Shown piece after piece: positions 35,901 to 43,864 of a stretch of DNA of 64,000 nt. Source of the stretch: Anoxynatronum sibiricum (lineage in GTDB: Bacteria > Bacillota > Clostridia > Peptostreptococcales > Tindalliaceae); contig NZ_JBCITM010000001.1 of assembly GCF_039414295.1 (NCBI RefSeq), positions 310,001-374,000 on the forward strand, in the 5' to 3' direction. Positions within the stretch are counted from its first letter, which is position 1; the number at the start of each line of letters is the position of its first letter. A program made the position numbers and the translations under genes. The notes under the pieces were generated by a model that saw only the letters and a list, made by a program, of their open reading frames with translations, was not told the DNA's origin and made no database searches.

Positions 35901-36208
35901 CCGCACCTTACATCAAGAACGGGCGATTAATGGTTCCGGTGGCACACATTTCAAGAGCGCTGGGTATACCCAGAGAAAATGTGGAATGGGATGGTTTGAG
36001 TGAAACAGTAATGATTCGCGGTACAGAGGGTCAGGCCCTTCTGATGACCATCGGCAGCCGCCAGTTATGGGTGGAGGATGAAGCTGTCGATATGGGCGTC
36101 GCGGCAGAAATTACCAATGACCGCAGCTTTGTTCCCATTTCCAGATTCGCCGCCGCTCTTGGGATCGAATATCAGTGGTATCCAGAAAATGAAACAGTCA
36201 TTTTTTAG
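32987..36208 (+). CDS. large exported phosphodiester glycosidase (NAGPA/DUF2233) with copper-amine-oxidase-like stalk domain
   Basis: Encodes 1073 residues with a signal peptide ending near PVAAQT (about residue 32). Residues about 70-385 form the NAGPA-type phosphodiester glycosidase domain: AGINADFFYL, GNHPRTAVGINRAG and ILMDGGGSTTMAV. A beta-rich, Ig-like middle follows. Around residues 750-920 there is a region shaped like a calcineurin-type phosphoesterase (YVTGNVTSE, RIIGGNGGH, VFVFHGNSS), but without a full metal-ligand set. The last 110 residues are a copper amine oxidase N-domain-like repeat (NGRLMVPVAHISRALG, DRSFVPISRFAAALG), a wall-associated module common in Clostridia. Likely cleaves or recognises wall glycopolymers. 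Confidence 0.85.
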   Translation: MINNYSFKKKWIGVALATLVSIGALVEPVAAQTWIFEEKTTENIAGGASYQRILRFGEQGWQHVNVIRVNLNDQYTKLDLLQSAGGVSQRETLTNMLQRADNPVAGINADFFYLTNPDSPMGIMVRDGSIVSSPVLEKPYSTLAVTNEGQAFLTDWHNHLYVSTEAGGIFSISAYNKITWNYHMITMMDRNWGEKSPGAGDEYRDLVEVVVADGVVTEIRRGLPSVTIPENGYVLLASGQNGQQLLQGIRQGERITFYDQTTPNLQNIQLAVGGGTVLVRNGQTVAFSEPVAGNHPRTAVGINRAGNELIMVTIDGRHRSYTGVDGQKLAALMIELGSDQAILMDGGGSTTMAVRQLGESAVKVVNAPSDGNQRRIINGLAVNTTAPQGELAGLMFTAGQESVFVNQPMNLQVSGYDTYYQAYPLESGAVTYRVVEGKGRVENQQLIAEAAGTLILEASFQGKSVSQTIQALSEVAGLQIHVPRYTLNPGASMLVTVEGIDPNGFRAPLSMSRVQITDQQGLGTLSNGVYQAGQREGTTVLRASYNGYQAAVPLSIGMQRQAAASLETYQPAFLGYPAAVKGSVSTVSGGAVNPNALRLDFDLTGAIETTAAYVVFGQSISIPAQTSRISLRVNATETAPHWIRGQVRDAAGQTHTVDFKQGIDWMGWNTLEGNLPQGVTFPAVLERIYVVETDPFFKTRGTLLFDGIEFLAPLTLPVLTPEEAGGQVADPVRKVPAQAEGQWLVHGGGDDNTVSQQLLRQLQNGYQSVYVTGNVTSELRSQAGNRIIGGNGGHTANQTGQQMVIYLDNSQDGLRKTNYQQWPWLMNTLKGNLPEQILVFLPKPIWGPQGFGDELEADLLGEQFKKLADQGKQVFVFHGNSSAEVELRDGVRYIGVARNGQQGVALYQSGGRLSYQLINLADNTAIPGVAVQEKVQETVNTPAPIPVNDQQVSFRVGQRYYMAGSEQISLDTAPYIKNGRLMVPVAHISRALGIPRENVEWDGLSETVMIRGTEGQALLMTIGSRQLWVEDEAVDMGVAAEITNDRSFVPISRFAAALGIEYQWYPENETVIF

Positions 36209-36210
36209 CG

Positions 36211-36243
36211 TTAAAAAAGCAGCCATGTGTGCTGCTTTTTTAA
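36211..36243 (+). terminator. strong terminator after the glycosidase
   Basis: A perfect 13-base stem (36211-36223 with 36231-36243) around a 7-base loop, with A-run and T-run flanks, so it may work on both strands. Confidence 0.88.
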
Positions 36244-36260
36244 TGCAGATAGAACCGTTT

Positions 36261-36290
36261 TTGAATGAAATGCAGATAAGTAGGTATATA
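36261..36290 (+). promoter_or_regulatory. possible promoter of the Lon-like protease gene
   Basis: TTGAAT and TATATA with an 18-base spacer, about 60 bases before the start of the protease gene and after the previous terminator. Confidence 0.4.
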
Positions 36291-36347
36291 AAGACTAAAT
36301 GCTGTCAACGATGATTGTCAGTAGAAACAGCGAAGGGGGTACACATC

Positions 36348-38789
36348 ATGGAACAATACCGACTGGACTGGCAACAGCTTAATCATTTCTGTGCAACAGA
36401 TAGTTTTCATTTTCACACCACTGAAGAACTGGAACCACTAAAAGGGATCATTGGTCAGGATCGGGCAGCCAAAGCACTGAGTTTTGGTCTTCGCATGAAC
36501 AAAAAGGGATACAATATCTATATTTCAGGTATCAGTGGTACCGGGCGCAGCAGCTACAGCCAATCCATTGTTCGGGAATTCGCCGAAAAAATGCCGCCGC
36601 CCCTGGACTGGGTTTATGTCTATAATTTTAAAAATCCAGACAAACCCAAAGCCCTGGGGATGGAAGCAGGTGTTGGAAAGCAATTTAAAAAAGACATTGA
36701 AAGCATGATCGAGCAGATTCGAAAAGAAATCATGACCGCCTTTCGAAGCAACGAATATGAAACTAAAAAAAATGAACTCATCAAAGAATATCAGCAAAAA
36801 AATCAGGAAATGGTTAGAGCGTTAAACGATAAGGCGCAGCAATATGGTTTCGTTTTTAAGGAGACAGAACATGGGTTAATGACAATACCACTGGTGGAAG
36901 AGCGGCCAATGACACAGGAAGAATATGAACATCTTTCCGTGGAAGCCATTGAGGAACTGCGGGAAAAATCCAATGAGTTAAGTTTGCAGACCTTTGAAAT
37001 GTTCAACGAAATCAGAGAATTGGAAGAGTTGCTGCGACAGAATGTGAAGAAGCTGGATGAAAAAACGGGTTATGATGTCATCAACTACTATATCAAAAAA
37101 CTCCTCAGTCGATATAATCACCGGGAAGAAATTCGGGAATACATCAACGATCTTGAAAAAGACATTGTAGAGAATATACAGCGTTTTCGGAAAACTGAAG
37201 ACGGGCAGGAAAAAACAGCAGCTCTTTTTCTTCGGCGATCCAGTGAAGATAACTTTCAAATGCGATACAAGATCAACCTTTTTGTGAACAACAGTGAAGC
37301 AGAAAATGCTCCCATCATCAATGAAACCAACCCCACCCTCTACAACCTTATCGGAGCCATTGAATATAAAAATGAAATGGGAGTATTGAAAACAGATTTC
37401 TCACAGATTAAGCCCGGCGCCCTCCACATGGCCAATGGCGGGTTTCTGCTGTTGCACACCCGGGAAATATTGATGCAGCCATATGCCTGGGACGCATTGA
37501 AAAGGGCATTAAAAACAGGTGAAATCAACATAGAAAATCTGTCGCAGCAAATGGGTCTTGCAGTGACCTCAACGCTGAAACCAGAACCCATTCCGCTGGA
37601 TCTGAAAGTGGTGTTAATAGGTGATGCCTACACCTACAGCCTGCTCTATGCCCTTGACGAAGATTTTAAAAAACTGTTTAAAATAATGGCAGATTTTGAC
37701 ACGGAAATGGAACGTACCGATGAAAACACTTTAAAAATGGCAAAATTCATTGCCACTCACTGCAAAGATGTGGGGTTGAAACCTTTTGACAGAGAAGCTG
37801 TTTGCCGGGTGATTCAGTACAGTTCCAGGCTTGCAGACCATCAGAAGAAACTCACCACCAGGTTTAGTCAAGTGGTGGAAATTCTTTATGAATCAGATGC
37901 CTGGGCACAAATGGAAAACTCGCCATTGGTTAACCTGGAGCACGTGGAGAAAGCTATTTCGGAGAAGATTGACCGAAACAGCAAATATGAAGAAAAACTC
38001 AATGAGCTTTTCGAAGACGGTACATTGCTTATGGATGTCACCGGTGAAACAGTGGGACAAATCAACGGCCTGGTGGTGATGGGAACAGGGGAACATTCTT
38101 TTGGCAAGCCAACCCGCATCACAGTCTCCACTTATCGGGGAAAATCCGGTATTATCAATATTGAACGGGAAGTGGCGAAGAGCGGACCCATTCATTCAAA
38201 AGGAGTCTATGTGCTCAGTGGATACCTGGGTGCCCAGTACGCACAGGAGCAGCCCATTGCCCTGACTGCCAGTATCAGTTTTGAACAGAATTACTCCATG
38301 ATCGATGGTGACAGTGCTTCCAGCACTGAACTCTATGGTATCCTCTCAAGTATAGCCAGTGTGCCCATCAAGCAGAGCATTGCTGTTACAGGTTCAGTAA
38401 ACCAAAAAGGAGAAATTCAGCCTATCGGTGGTGTTAACGAAAAAATTGAAGGGTTTTTTGATGTCTGCAAAATCATGGGCTTCACTGGAGAACAGGGTGT
38501 CATCATTCCCCGGCAGAATGTGAAAAATCTCCTTTTGAAGGACGACGTCATTGATGCTGTTCGCAAAGGAACTTTCCACATATATGCCATCGGTCATGTG
38601 GAGGAGGGAATCGAGATTCTGACGGGTATTCCTGCAGGGAGAGCGGATGAAACTGGTGAGTATCCTCCAAATACCATTAACAGCCGTGTGGTCAAACGAT
38701 TAAAAAGCATGTATGATAAAGCAAAAGAAGAGGCGGCTGGCGGTAAGCCGGAACAGAAAGAGACAGGTGAAGTAAAAACATCATCATAA
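36348..38789 (+). CDS. Lon-like ATP-dependent protease (AAA domain plus S16 protease domain)
   Basis: Encodes 813 residues from 36348, preceded by AAGGGGG. The N-terminal part has a P-loop GISGTGRSS in which Arg stands where Lys is usual, followed by a long helical insertion (about residues 100-300). The AAA core includes HMANGGFLLLHTREIL. The C-terminal Lon-type peptidase domain has Ser656 in GDSASS and Lys699 in VNEKIEG, the catalytic dyad. No Lon N-domain is present, so this is the LonB-like clostridial family, a cytosolic protein quality-control protease. It stands alone between terminators. Confidence 0.9.
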   Translation: MEQYRLDWQQLNHFCATDSFHFHTTEELEPLKGIIGQDRAAKALSFGLRMNKKGYNIYISGISGTGRSSYSQSIVREFAEKMPPPLDWVYVYNFKNPDKPKALGMEAGVGKQFKKDIESMIEQIRKEIMTAFRSNEYETKKNELIKEYQQKNQEMVRALNDKAQQYGFVFKETEHGLMTIPLVEERPMTQEEYEHLSVEAIEELREKSNELSLQTFEMFNEIRELEELLRQNVKKLDEKTGYDVINYYIKKLLSRYNHREEIREYINDLEKDIVENIQRFRKTEDGQEKTAALFLRRSSEDNFQMRYKINLFVNNSEAENAPIINETNPTLYNLIGAIEYKNEMGVLKTDFSQIKPGALHMANGGFLLLHTREILMQPYAWDALKRALKTGEINIENLSQQMGLAVTSTLKPEPIPLDLKVVLIGDAYTYSLLYALDEDFKKLFKIMADFDTEMERTDENTLKMAKFIATHCKDVGLKPFDREAVCRVIQYSSRLADHQKKLTTRFSQVVEILYESDAWAQMENSPLVNLEHVEKAISEKIDRNSKYEEKLNELFEDGTLLMDVTGETVGQINGLVVMGTGEHSFGKPTRITVSTYRGKSGIINIEREVAKSGPIHSKGVYVLSGYLGAQYAQEQPIALTASISFEQNYSMIDGDSASSTELYGILSSIASVPIKQSIAVTGSVNQKGEIQPIGGVNEKIEGFFDVCKIMGFTGEQGVIIPRQNVKNLLLKDDVIDAVRKGTFHIYAIGHVEEGIEILTGIPAGRADETGEYPPNTINSRVVKRLKSMYDKAKEEAAGGKPEQKETGEVKTSS

Positions 38790-38922
38790 ATGAGAAGTGA
38801 AGTCGCCGGTGGTGAAGTAGAAGACACAGGGTCAAGGCAGGGCAGATGATATCAGTTTTGTGTGAATCTAATGACTGTCCTTCCCAGATCCTGTGCTTCG
38901 GTCACCTTTCCCATGCAGTGTC

Positions 38923-38951
38923 AAACTCCGTTTAAACCACGGAGTTTTGTT
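38923..38951 (+). terminator. terminator between convergent genes
   Basis: AAACTCCGT (38923-38931) and ACGGAGTTT (38939-38947) form a perfect 9-base stem followed by TTTTG on the + strand. It lies just past the end of the minus-strand gene and can serve the Lon-like gene. Confidence 0.7.
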
Positions 38952-39525
38952 ATGTGAGTTTGCAGGTAATGGTTCGGTTCTCAGTGATGAGAAAATGGAC
39001 GGGCACATCATGTGGTTCCCGGGGAACCTGGTCGACCAGCTGCAGTTCATAAAGCAAAGAAATCAGCGGCACACCGGGACGAAGGGACGGGAGAAAACGG
39101 TCGTAGTAACCGGCGCCAAATCCGATGCGATAGCCTTCATAATCAAAAACCAGTCCTGGAACAATCGCCAGATCAATGAGCGTTGGGGCAACTGGCCGCA
39201 AGGCTTCTGATTTTGGTTCCAGAAGCCCAAAATGACCCTTCTCAAGATCTGTTGCAGGATCCTCCAACTGTGAAACCATGAGGGTATGGGTGGCGGGATT
39301 GGTGACTGGAATAAAGATCTGTTTCTCCTGTTCCAGCAGACGCTGAATCAAGTCATCTGTCTTGACTTCATTGCGAAAATCCAGGTATACCATGATGTTG
39401 CTGGATTGATGCAGTTCAGGTTGTTTCATGAGACGGTTGATGATCAATGTTGATTTTGACATGACCTGCTCAGCAGATAGCTGGTTCCTTTTATTCAGAA
39501 TCTGCTGACGCATGAGCTCTTTCAT
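38950..39525 (-). CDS. fau: 5-formyltetrahydrofolate cyclo-ligase
   Basis: Encodes 191 residues on the minus strand. It converts 5-formyl-THF to 5,10-methenyl-THF with ATP. The N-terminal LMRQQILNKRNQLS supplies the ATP-binding basic residues, and GFGAGYYDRFL is the family signature. The start at 39525 is chosen because AAAGGAG lies 7 bases upstream, whereas the ATG at 39531 is only one base from it. It is the only minus-strand gene in the window. A C1-folate role fits the formate-using metabolism of the neighbours, but the link is only suggestive. Confidence 0.94.
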   Translation of the reverse strand: MKELMRQQILNKRNQLSAEQVMSKSTLIINRLMKQPELHQSSNIMVYLDFRNEVKTDDLIQRLLEQEKQIFIPVTNPATHTLMVSQLEDPATDLEKGHFGLLEPKSEALRPVAPTLIDLAIVPGLVFDYEGYRIGFGAGYYDRFLPSLRPGVPLISLLYELQLVDQVPREPHDVPVHFLITENRTITCKLT

Positions 39526-39571
39526 AAACATGCTCCTTTCAGTCTTCTTTATTTCATTTTAACAGATTTCG

Positions 39572-39600
39572 TTGCAATTAGTAGAGGTTGACGTTATAAT
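39572..39600 (+). promoter_or_regulatory. promoter of ftsEX
   Basis: TTGCAA and TATAAT with a 17-base spacer, about 50 bases before ftsE. Confidence 0.72.
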
Positions 39601-39651
39601 AAGAGAAGAATCCTGATATTTCAAGGCATTGACCCTGGGAGTGGAAATCAT

Positions 39652-40338
39652 TTGATCGAATTCCGTAATATTCATAAAACCTATGATAATGGTGTGCAGG
39701 CTTTAAATGGCATTAACCTAAAGATCAATAAAGGTGAGTTTGTTTTCCTGGTCGGCCCCAGCGGTGCCGGCAAATCAACTTTTATAAAGTTGTTACTAAA
39801 AGAAGAAGAACCGTCAGATGGCAGCATTCTGGTGGATAATGAAGACATCACCCGGTTTTCAAGACGAAAGGTACCTTATCTCCGAAGAAAAATCAGTGTG
39901 GTTTTTCAGGATTTTCGGTTATTGGAAGAGAAAACACTCTATGAAAATGTGGCATTTGCCATGCAGGTAGTGGGTGCATCACCAAAAGATATTCGTCGTC
40001 AGGTTCCTATGGTACTGGGAATGGTTGGACTTAGTGATCGGGCGAAGCAGTATCCGCATCAGTTGTCTGGAGGCGAAAAACAGCGAGTGTCCATTGCCCG
40101 CGCCATTGTGAATCGGCCCATTATACTCATTGCCGATGAACCCACAGGAAACCTGGACCCCGAGACAGCTTGGGAAGTCATGAAGGTGCTGCGGCATATC
40201 AGCCGTCGGGGAACCACCATTTTAATGGCCACGCATGCCAAAGACATCGTTGACGTGATGCAGCAGCGCGTAGTAGCCCTTGAAAAAGGCCGCATTGTGC
40301 GGGATGCACAAAGGGGGATCTACGGGTATGAAACTTAG
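39652..40338 (+). CDS. ftsE: cell division ATP-binding protein FtsE
   Basis: Encodes 228 residues from a TTG at 39652 with GGGAGTGG upstream. It is an ABC ATPase with Walker A GPSGAGKST, signature LSGGEKQRVSIARAI and Walker B ILIADEPTGNLD. The N-terminus IEFRNIHKTYDNGVQALNGI is typical of FtsE. It pairs with FtsX to drive periplasmic or wall-side murein hydrolases during division or elongation. Its stop overlaps ftsX. Confidence 0.95.
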   Translation: MIEFRNIHKTYDNGVQALNGINLKINKGEFVFLVGPSGAGKSTFIKLLLKEEEPSDGSILVDNEDITRFSRRKVPYLRRKISVVFQDFRLLEEKTLYENVAFAMQVVGASPKDIRRQVPMVLGMVGLSDRAKQYPHQLSGGEKQRVSIARAIVNRPIILIADEPTGNLDPETAWEVMKVLRHISRRGTTILMATHAKDIVDVMQQRVVALEKGRIVRDAQRGIYGYET

Positions 40339-41224
40339 AAGCTTTCAGTATATTCTTCAACAGAGCTTTAAGGGAATCTGGCGCAATCGTGGAATGAGTG
40401 TCGCCTCCATCAGTTCGGTGGCAGCCTCTCTGACCATTCTTGGACTGATGATGGTGTTAGTGCTGAACATGAGCCATCTGGCAGGATTGGCACAAACACA
40501 GTTTGACAGTGTTCAGGTATATTTGGAGAATGACCTGACTCCTGATGCCATTGAAAGCCTCGGTCAGGAGATGACGGCAATTGCCGGTGTTTCCTATGTA
40601 CTCTATGAATCCAAAGAATCAGCATTGGCAAAAATGAAAGACCGATGGGGAACCCAGGGATATTTGCTGGATACACTGGAAGAAAATCCGCTTCCCAACT
40701 CATATATTGTGCATGTGAGCCACATCAACGTATCTGACAGGGTTGTCAGTGAACTGAACACGCTGTCGGGAGTTGATGAGATTAAGTATTACAGGGACAT
40801 TATTGACAATCTGATTCGTATGGCCGGGCTGATTCGATCTGTCGGCTTGGCGGTGATTGTCATTCTCATTATGATTACCACTTTTATTATTTCCAACACC
40901 ATCAAACTCACCATCAATGCACGAAAAAGGGAAATTAACATCATGAAATATGTGGGAGCCACCAATTGGTTCGTCAGATGGCCCTTTCTCATCGAAGGCA
41001 CATTGCTGGGATTCATTGGGGCAGCCATTGCCCTGGGACTGGTTTACATGGGATATCAGTCGATTTTTGACATGATTGCCACCCGCTTCTTTGTCATTTT
41101 CAGTGCGTATCTGTTGACAGTGGAAGAAATGATGCGGCGCACCATGGTGATGTTCGCAGTGCTGGGTGCCGGTGTAGGCGCTCTTGGAAGTATCATCTCA
41201 CTGCGAAGGTTCCTGGAAGTCTAA
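40328..41224 (+). CDS. ftsX: cell division protein FtsX
   Basis: Encodes 298 residues with four membrane helices: one near residues 22-45, then an extracellular domain of about 120 residues, then three helices. ARKREINIMKYVGATNWFVRWPF is the FtsX/MacB-type signature. It overlaps ftsE by 11 bases. The large outer loop is the expected docking site for the murein hydrolase encoded next. Confidence 0.94.
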   Translation: MKLRSFQYILQQSFKGIWRNRGMSVASISSVAASLTILGLMMVLVLNMSHLAGLAQTQFDSVQVYLENDLTPDAIESLGQEMTAIAGVSYVLYESKESALAKMKDRWGTQGYLLDTLEENPLPNSYIVHVSHINVSDRVVSELNTLSGVDEIKYYRDIIDNLIRMAGLIRSVGLAVIVILIMITTFIISNTIKLTINARKREINIMKYVGATNWFVRWPFLIEGTLLGFIGAAIALGLVYMGYQSIFDMIATRFFVIFSAYLLTVEEMMRRTMVMFAVLGAGVGALGSIISLRRFLEV

Positions 41225-41259
41225 AAGATGGATGATCCTGCGATAGGGGAGGAATGAAG

Positions 41260-42399
41260 ATGCAGCATCAAAAAATAATCAAAACCATTACTTTCATGCT
41301 TATGGCAGGGTTGTTGTTATCAACAACAGCCACTTTTGGGAATGATGAGATCAACCAGGTCAATCGCCAGTTGGAGCGATTGCAACAGCAGCAGCAGGGT
41401 CTCTCAAGCGAGTTAAAGCAAAACGAGAGTCAACAGCGGGATGTGAGTGCGGAGCTGAATAAAATTGGGACTGCCATTGCAGACACACAGAGTGAAATCA
41501 GCAGTCTTCAGAACCAAATTAGTGAAACCGAAACCCGTATTGCCCACTCGGAAGATGAACTGGTGCTGGCAGCCATGCAGATTGATGAAAAGAAAGATCT
41601 TTTGGCTCGAAGACTGGATGCCATGTATCGGAGCGGAAATGTAGCCTATGCGGAAGTGCTTTTTAATTCCCGTGATTTTACCGAACTTATGAGTAATCTT
41701 GACATGGTGCAAACCATTGTCAATTATGATGTGGAGCTCCTTCAGTTTCTGGATGAACAGCGGATGATTGTGGAAGACAGGAAAGCTGAGCTGGAAGCGG
41801 GGCGGCGCCACCTTAGCGAACTGCAGCTGGCAATGGAAAACCAGCGGTCGGTATTGCTGGTGTCCCGGGGAGAACAGGAGCGGTTGAAGCAGGAACTGGA
41901 AGAAGACAAAGTTGCGCTTGCCAGGCAGCTTGATCAGCTGGAAAAAGAAGCGAAAGATTTGGAGCAGGTGCTGTTAAAACTGCAGTCAGAAGGCGATTAC
42001 ATCGGCGGTGTGATGAAATGGCCGGTGCCAGGACATTCACGGGTTTCTTCCGAATACGGCAACCGACTGCATCCCATTCTGAAAACCAATCGATTCCATT
42101 CGGGCATTGATATTCCTGCACCAACGGGTACCAACATCATTGCTGCCGGTTCCGGCAGGGTTGCTTTTGCAGGAACACAGGGAGGGTACGGACGCACTGT
42201 CATACTTGATCATGGTGGCGGGATCATGTCCCTGTATGCCCATAACAGCCAGCTGCTGGTTTCTGAAGGGCAAGAAGTGACGCAGGGATCAGTGATTGCC
42301 AAGGCTGGCAGCACCGGGATGTCCACCGGGCCGCACCTGCATTTCGAAGTGCGCGAAAATGGAAAATATGTGGACCCAAACCCCTGGATAGGACGTTAA
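41260..42399 (+). CDS. murein hydrolase activator/peptidase: coiled coil plus M23 domain
   Basis: Encodes 379 residues from 41260 (GGGGAGG seven bases upstream). A signal peptide (TITFMLMAGLLLSTTATFG) is followed by a long coiled coil (about residues 30-245), then an M23 (LytM) domain with HSGIDIPAPTGT and GPHLHFEVR. The M23 zinc ligands H-x3-D and H-x-H all appear present, so it may be an active endopeptidase rather than a degenerate EnvC-type activator. The plan is that of EnvC/PcsB partners of FtsEX, and it lies 35 bases after ftsX. Confidence 0.9.
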   Translation: MQHQKIIKTITFMLMAGLLLSTTATFGNDEINQVNRQLERLQQQQQGLSSELKQNESQQRDVSAELNKIGTAIADTQSEISSLQNQISETETRIAHSEDELVLAAMQIDEKKDLLARRLDAMYRSGNVAYAEVLFNSRDFTELMSNLDMVQTIVNYDVELLQFLDEQRMIVEDRKAELEAGRRHLSELQLAMENQRSVLLVSRGEQERLKQELEEDKVALARQLDQLEKEAKDLEQVLLKLQSEGDYIGGVMKWPVPGHSRVSSEYGNRLHPILKTNRFHSGIDIPAPTGTNIIAAGSGRVAFAGTQGGYGRTVILDHGGGIMSLYAHNSQLLVSEGQEVTQGSVIAKAGSTGMSTGPHLHFEVRENGKYVDPNPWIGR

Positions 42400-42427
42400 A
42401 TCCTGAACTGAATCAGGATGAACATCA

Positions 42428-42467
42428 GAAACCCGATCGAAAACAGATGATCGGGTTTCTTGCTTTT
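42428..42467 (+). terminator. terminator after the FtsEX-hydrolase operon
   Basis: A perfect 11-base stem, GAAACCCGATC (42428-42438) with GATCGGGTTTC (42449-42459), followed by TTGCTTTT. A smaller hairpin TCCTGA/TCAGGA lies just before it at 42401-42418. Confidence 0.85.
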
Positions 42468-42580
42468 GAGATCAGTTTTTATTTGAAGTCATTTCACTGT
42501 TCGGGTGGTGTTGCTTTTCGTTTTGAGGTACAATGGTAAGGGAACTGATGACTATTTACTGACAGCAAGGAGCGTGTCCA

Positions 42581-43795
42581 ATGATTCGTAAAAGAAGTGC
42601 ATTTATAGGAGCAGTATTGCTCGTGCTGCTCACGGCTTTTACCACGCTGGTGGTCAGCAATATCCGCGCATTGCAGGTGGGTGACCACGTGATTATCAGC
42701 AGGCAGATGTACCAGCAGATGCAGGAAGATACCGGGGGACTTTACAAGCTGACATCATTAAAAGAATTTTTGCTGCAGGAGTATTACCAGGAGCTTGATG
42801 AAGAAACCCTGCTGGATGGTGCCATTCGAGGGATGTTTGAATCGGTGGACGACCCATATACCACCTACCTTGATGCCCGGGATTATTCGGATTTGATGAT
42901 GAGCACCAGAGGCACCTATGGCGGCATTGGTATCATTGTCACAGCTGACGAAGATGGTTTTGTAAGCGTGATTTCACCCATTGAAGGAACTCCGGGAGAA
43001 CGGGCCGGTTTGGCAACTGGTGACCGGATTTTGCGGGTGGATGACGAGTCAGTGAGCGGCAACCGGCTGGATGATGCTGTCTCCCTTATGCGAGGCGAGC
43101 CGAATACAGAAGTGGTCCTGGAACTAATGAAACGAAATCAGCGGGAGAGCATAGAAGTGATCATTATGCGGGAGACCATCCGCATTCAATCCGTCAGATC
43201 AGAAATCATGGAAAATGACATTGGGTATCTGCGCATCAGTTCTTTTGACGAACAGACAGCAAGAGATTTCCAGACTCATATGGATACCCTGGAACGAAGC
43301 GGTGTGACTCAATTGATCCTCGATTTGAGAAATAATCCGGGCGGCTTACTGAATCAGGCCAACCGGATAGCAGACCTGTTGCTGGGAGAAGGGTTGATCG
43401 TTTATACAGAAGACCGGCATGGCAACCGAAGAGAAGAAATGTCCGACAAAAAAATGTATGAGATGGAGCTGGTTGTCCTCATAAATGAAGGCAGTGCCAG
43501 TGCTTCAGAGATTCTGGCCGGTGCCATACAGGATCATCAACGAGGCGTGCTGGTGGGTACCACCAGTTTTGGAAAGGGACTTGTACAGGAATTACAGCAG
43601 CTGCCCGATGGAACAGGCTTCAAGTACACTGTTTCTCAGTATTTCACACCCAATGGCAGGTATATTCACGACACGGGAATTGAGCCTGATGTGGTGGTGG
43701 AAATCCCTGAAGAGTTGCTGGATGAAATGCACGAAGTGACTGAAGAAAATGATTTACAGCTGCAGAAAGCCATTGAACTATTGCAGGGGTCTTAA
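42581..43795 (+). CDS. ctpA: S41-family C-terminal processing peptidase
   Basis: Encodes 404 residues. An N-terminal signal anchor (FIGAVLLVLLTAFTTLVV) exports a PDZ domain (GGIGIIVTADEDGFVSVISP, residues about 112-200) and an S41 protease domain. LDLRNNPGGLLNQ and INEGSASASEILAGA supply the catalytic Ser, and GTTSFGKGLVQ supplies the Lys. CtpA/B enzymes trim exported proteins; the placement after an FtsEX-hydrolase operon is common in Bacillota. CAAGGAGCG precedes the start. A TACAAT at 42529-42534 may be its -10 box. Confidence 0.93.
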   Translation: MIRKRSAFIGAVLLVLLTAFTTLVVSNIRALQVGDHVIISRQMYQQMQEDTGGLYKLTSLKEFLLQEYYQELDEETLLDGAIRGMFESVDDPYTTYLDARDYSDLMMSTRGTYGGIGIIVTADEDGFVSVISPIEGTPGERAGLATGDRILRVDDESVSGNRLDDAVSLMRGEPNTEVVLELMKRNQRESIEVIIMRETIRIQSVRSEIMENDIGYLRISSFDEQTARDFQTHMDTLERSGVTQLILDLRNNPGGLLNQANRIADLLLGEGLIVYTEDRHGNRREEMSDKKMYEMELVVLINEGSASASEILAGAIQDHQRGVLVGTTSFGKGLVQELQQLPDGTGFKYTVSQYFTPNGRYIHDTGIEPDVVVEIPEELLDEMHEVTEENDLQLQKAIELLQGS

Positions 43796-43864
43796 AGGCT
43801 GTAGATCTCCTAACATTATCCGAACGATCTCAAGATTAATAACAAATGGGAGAATGATGGCATC

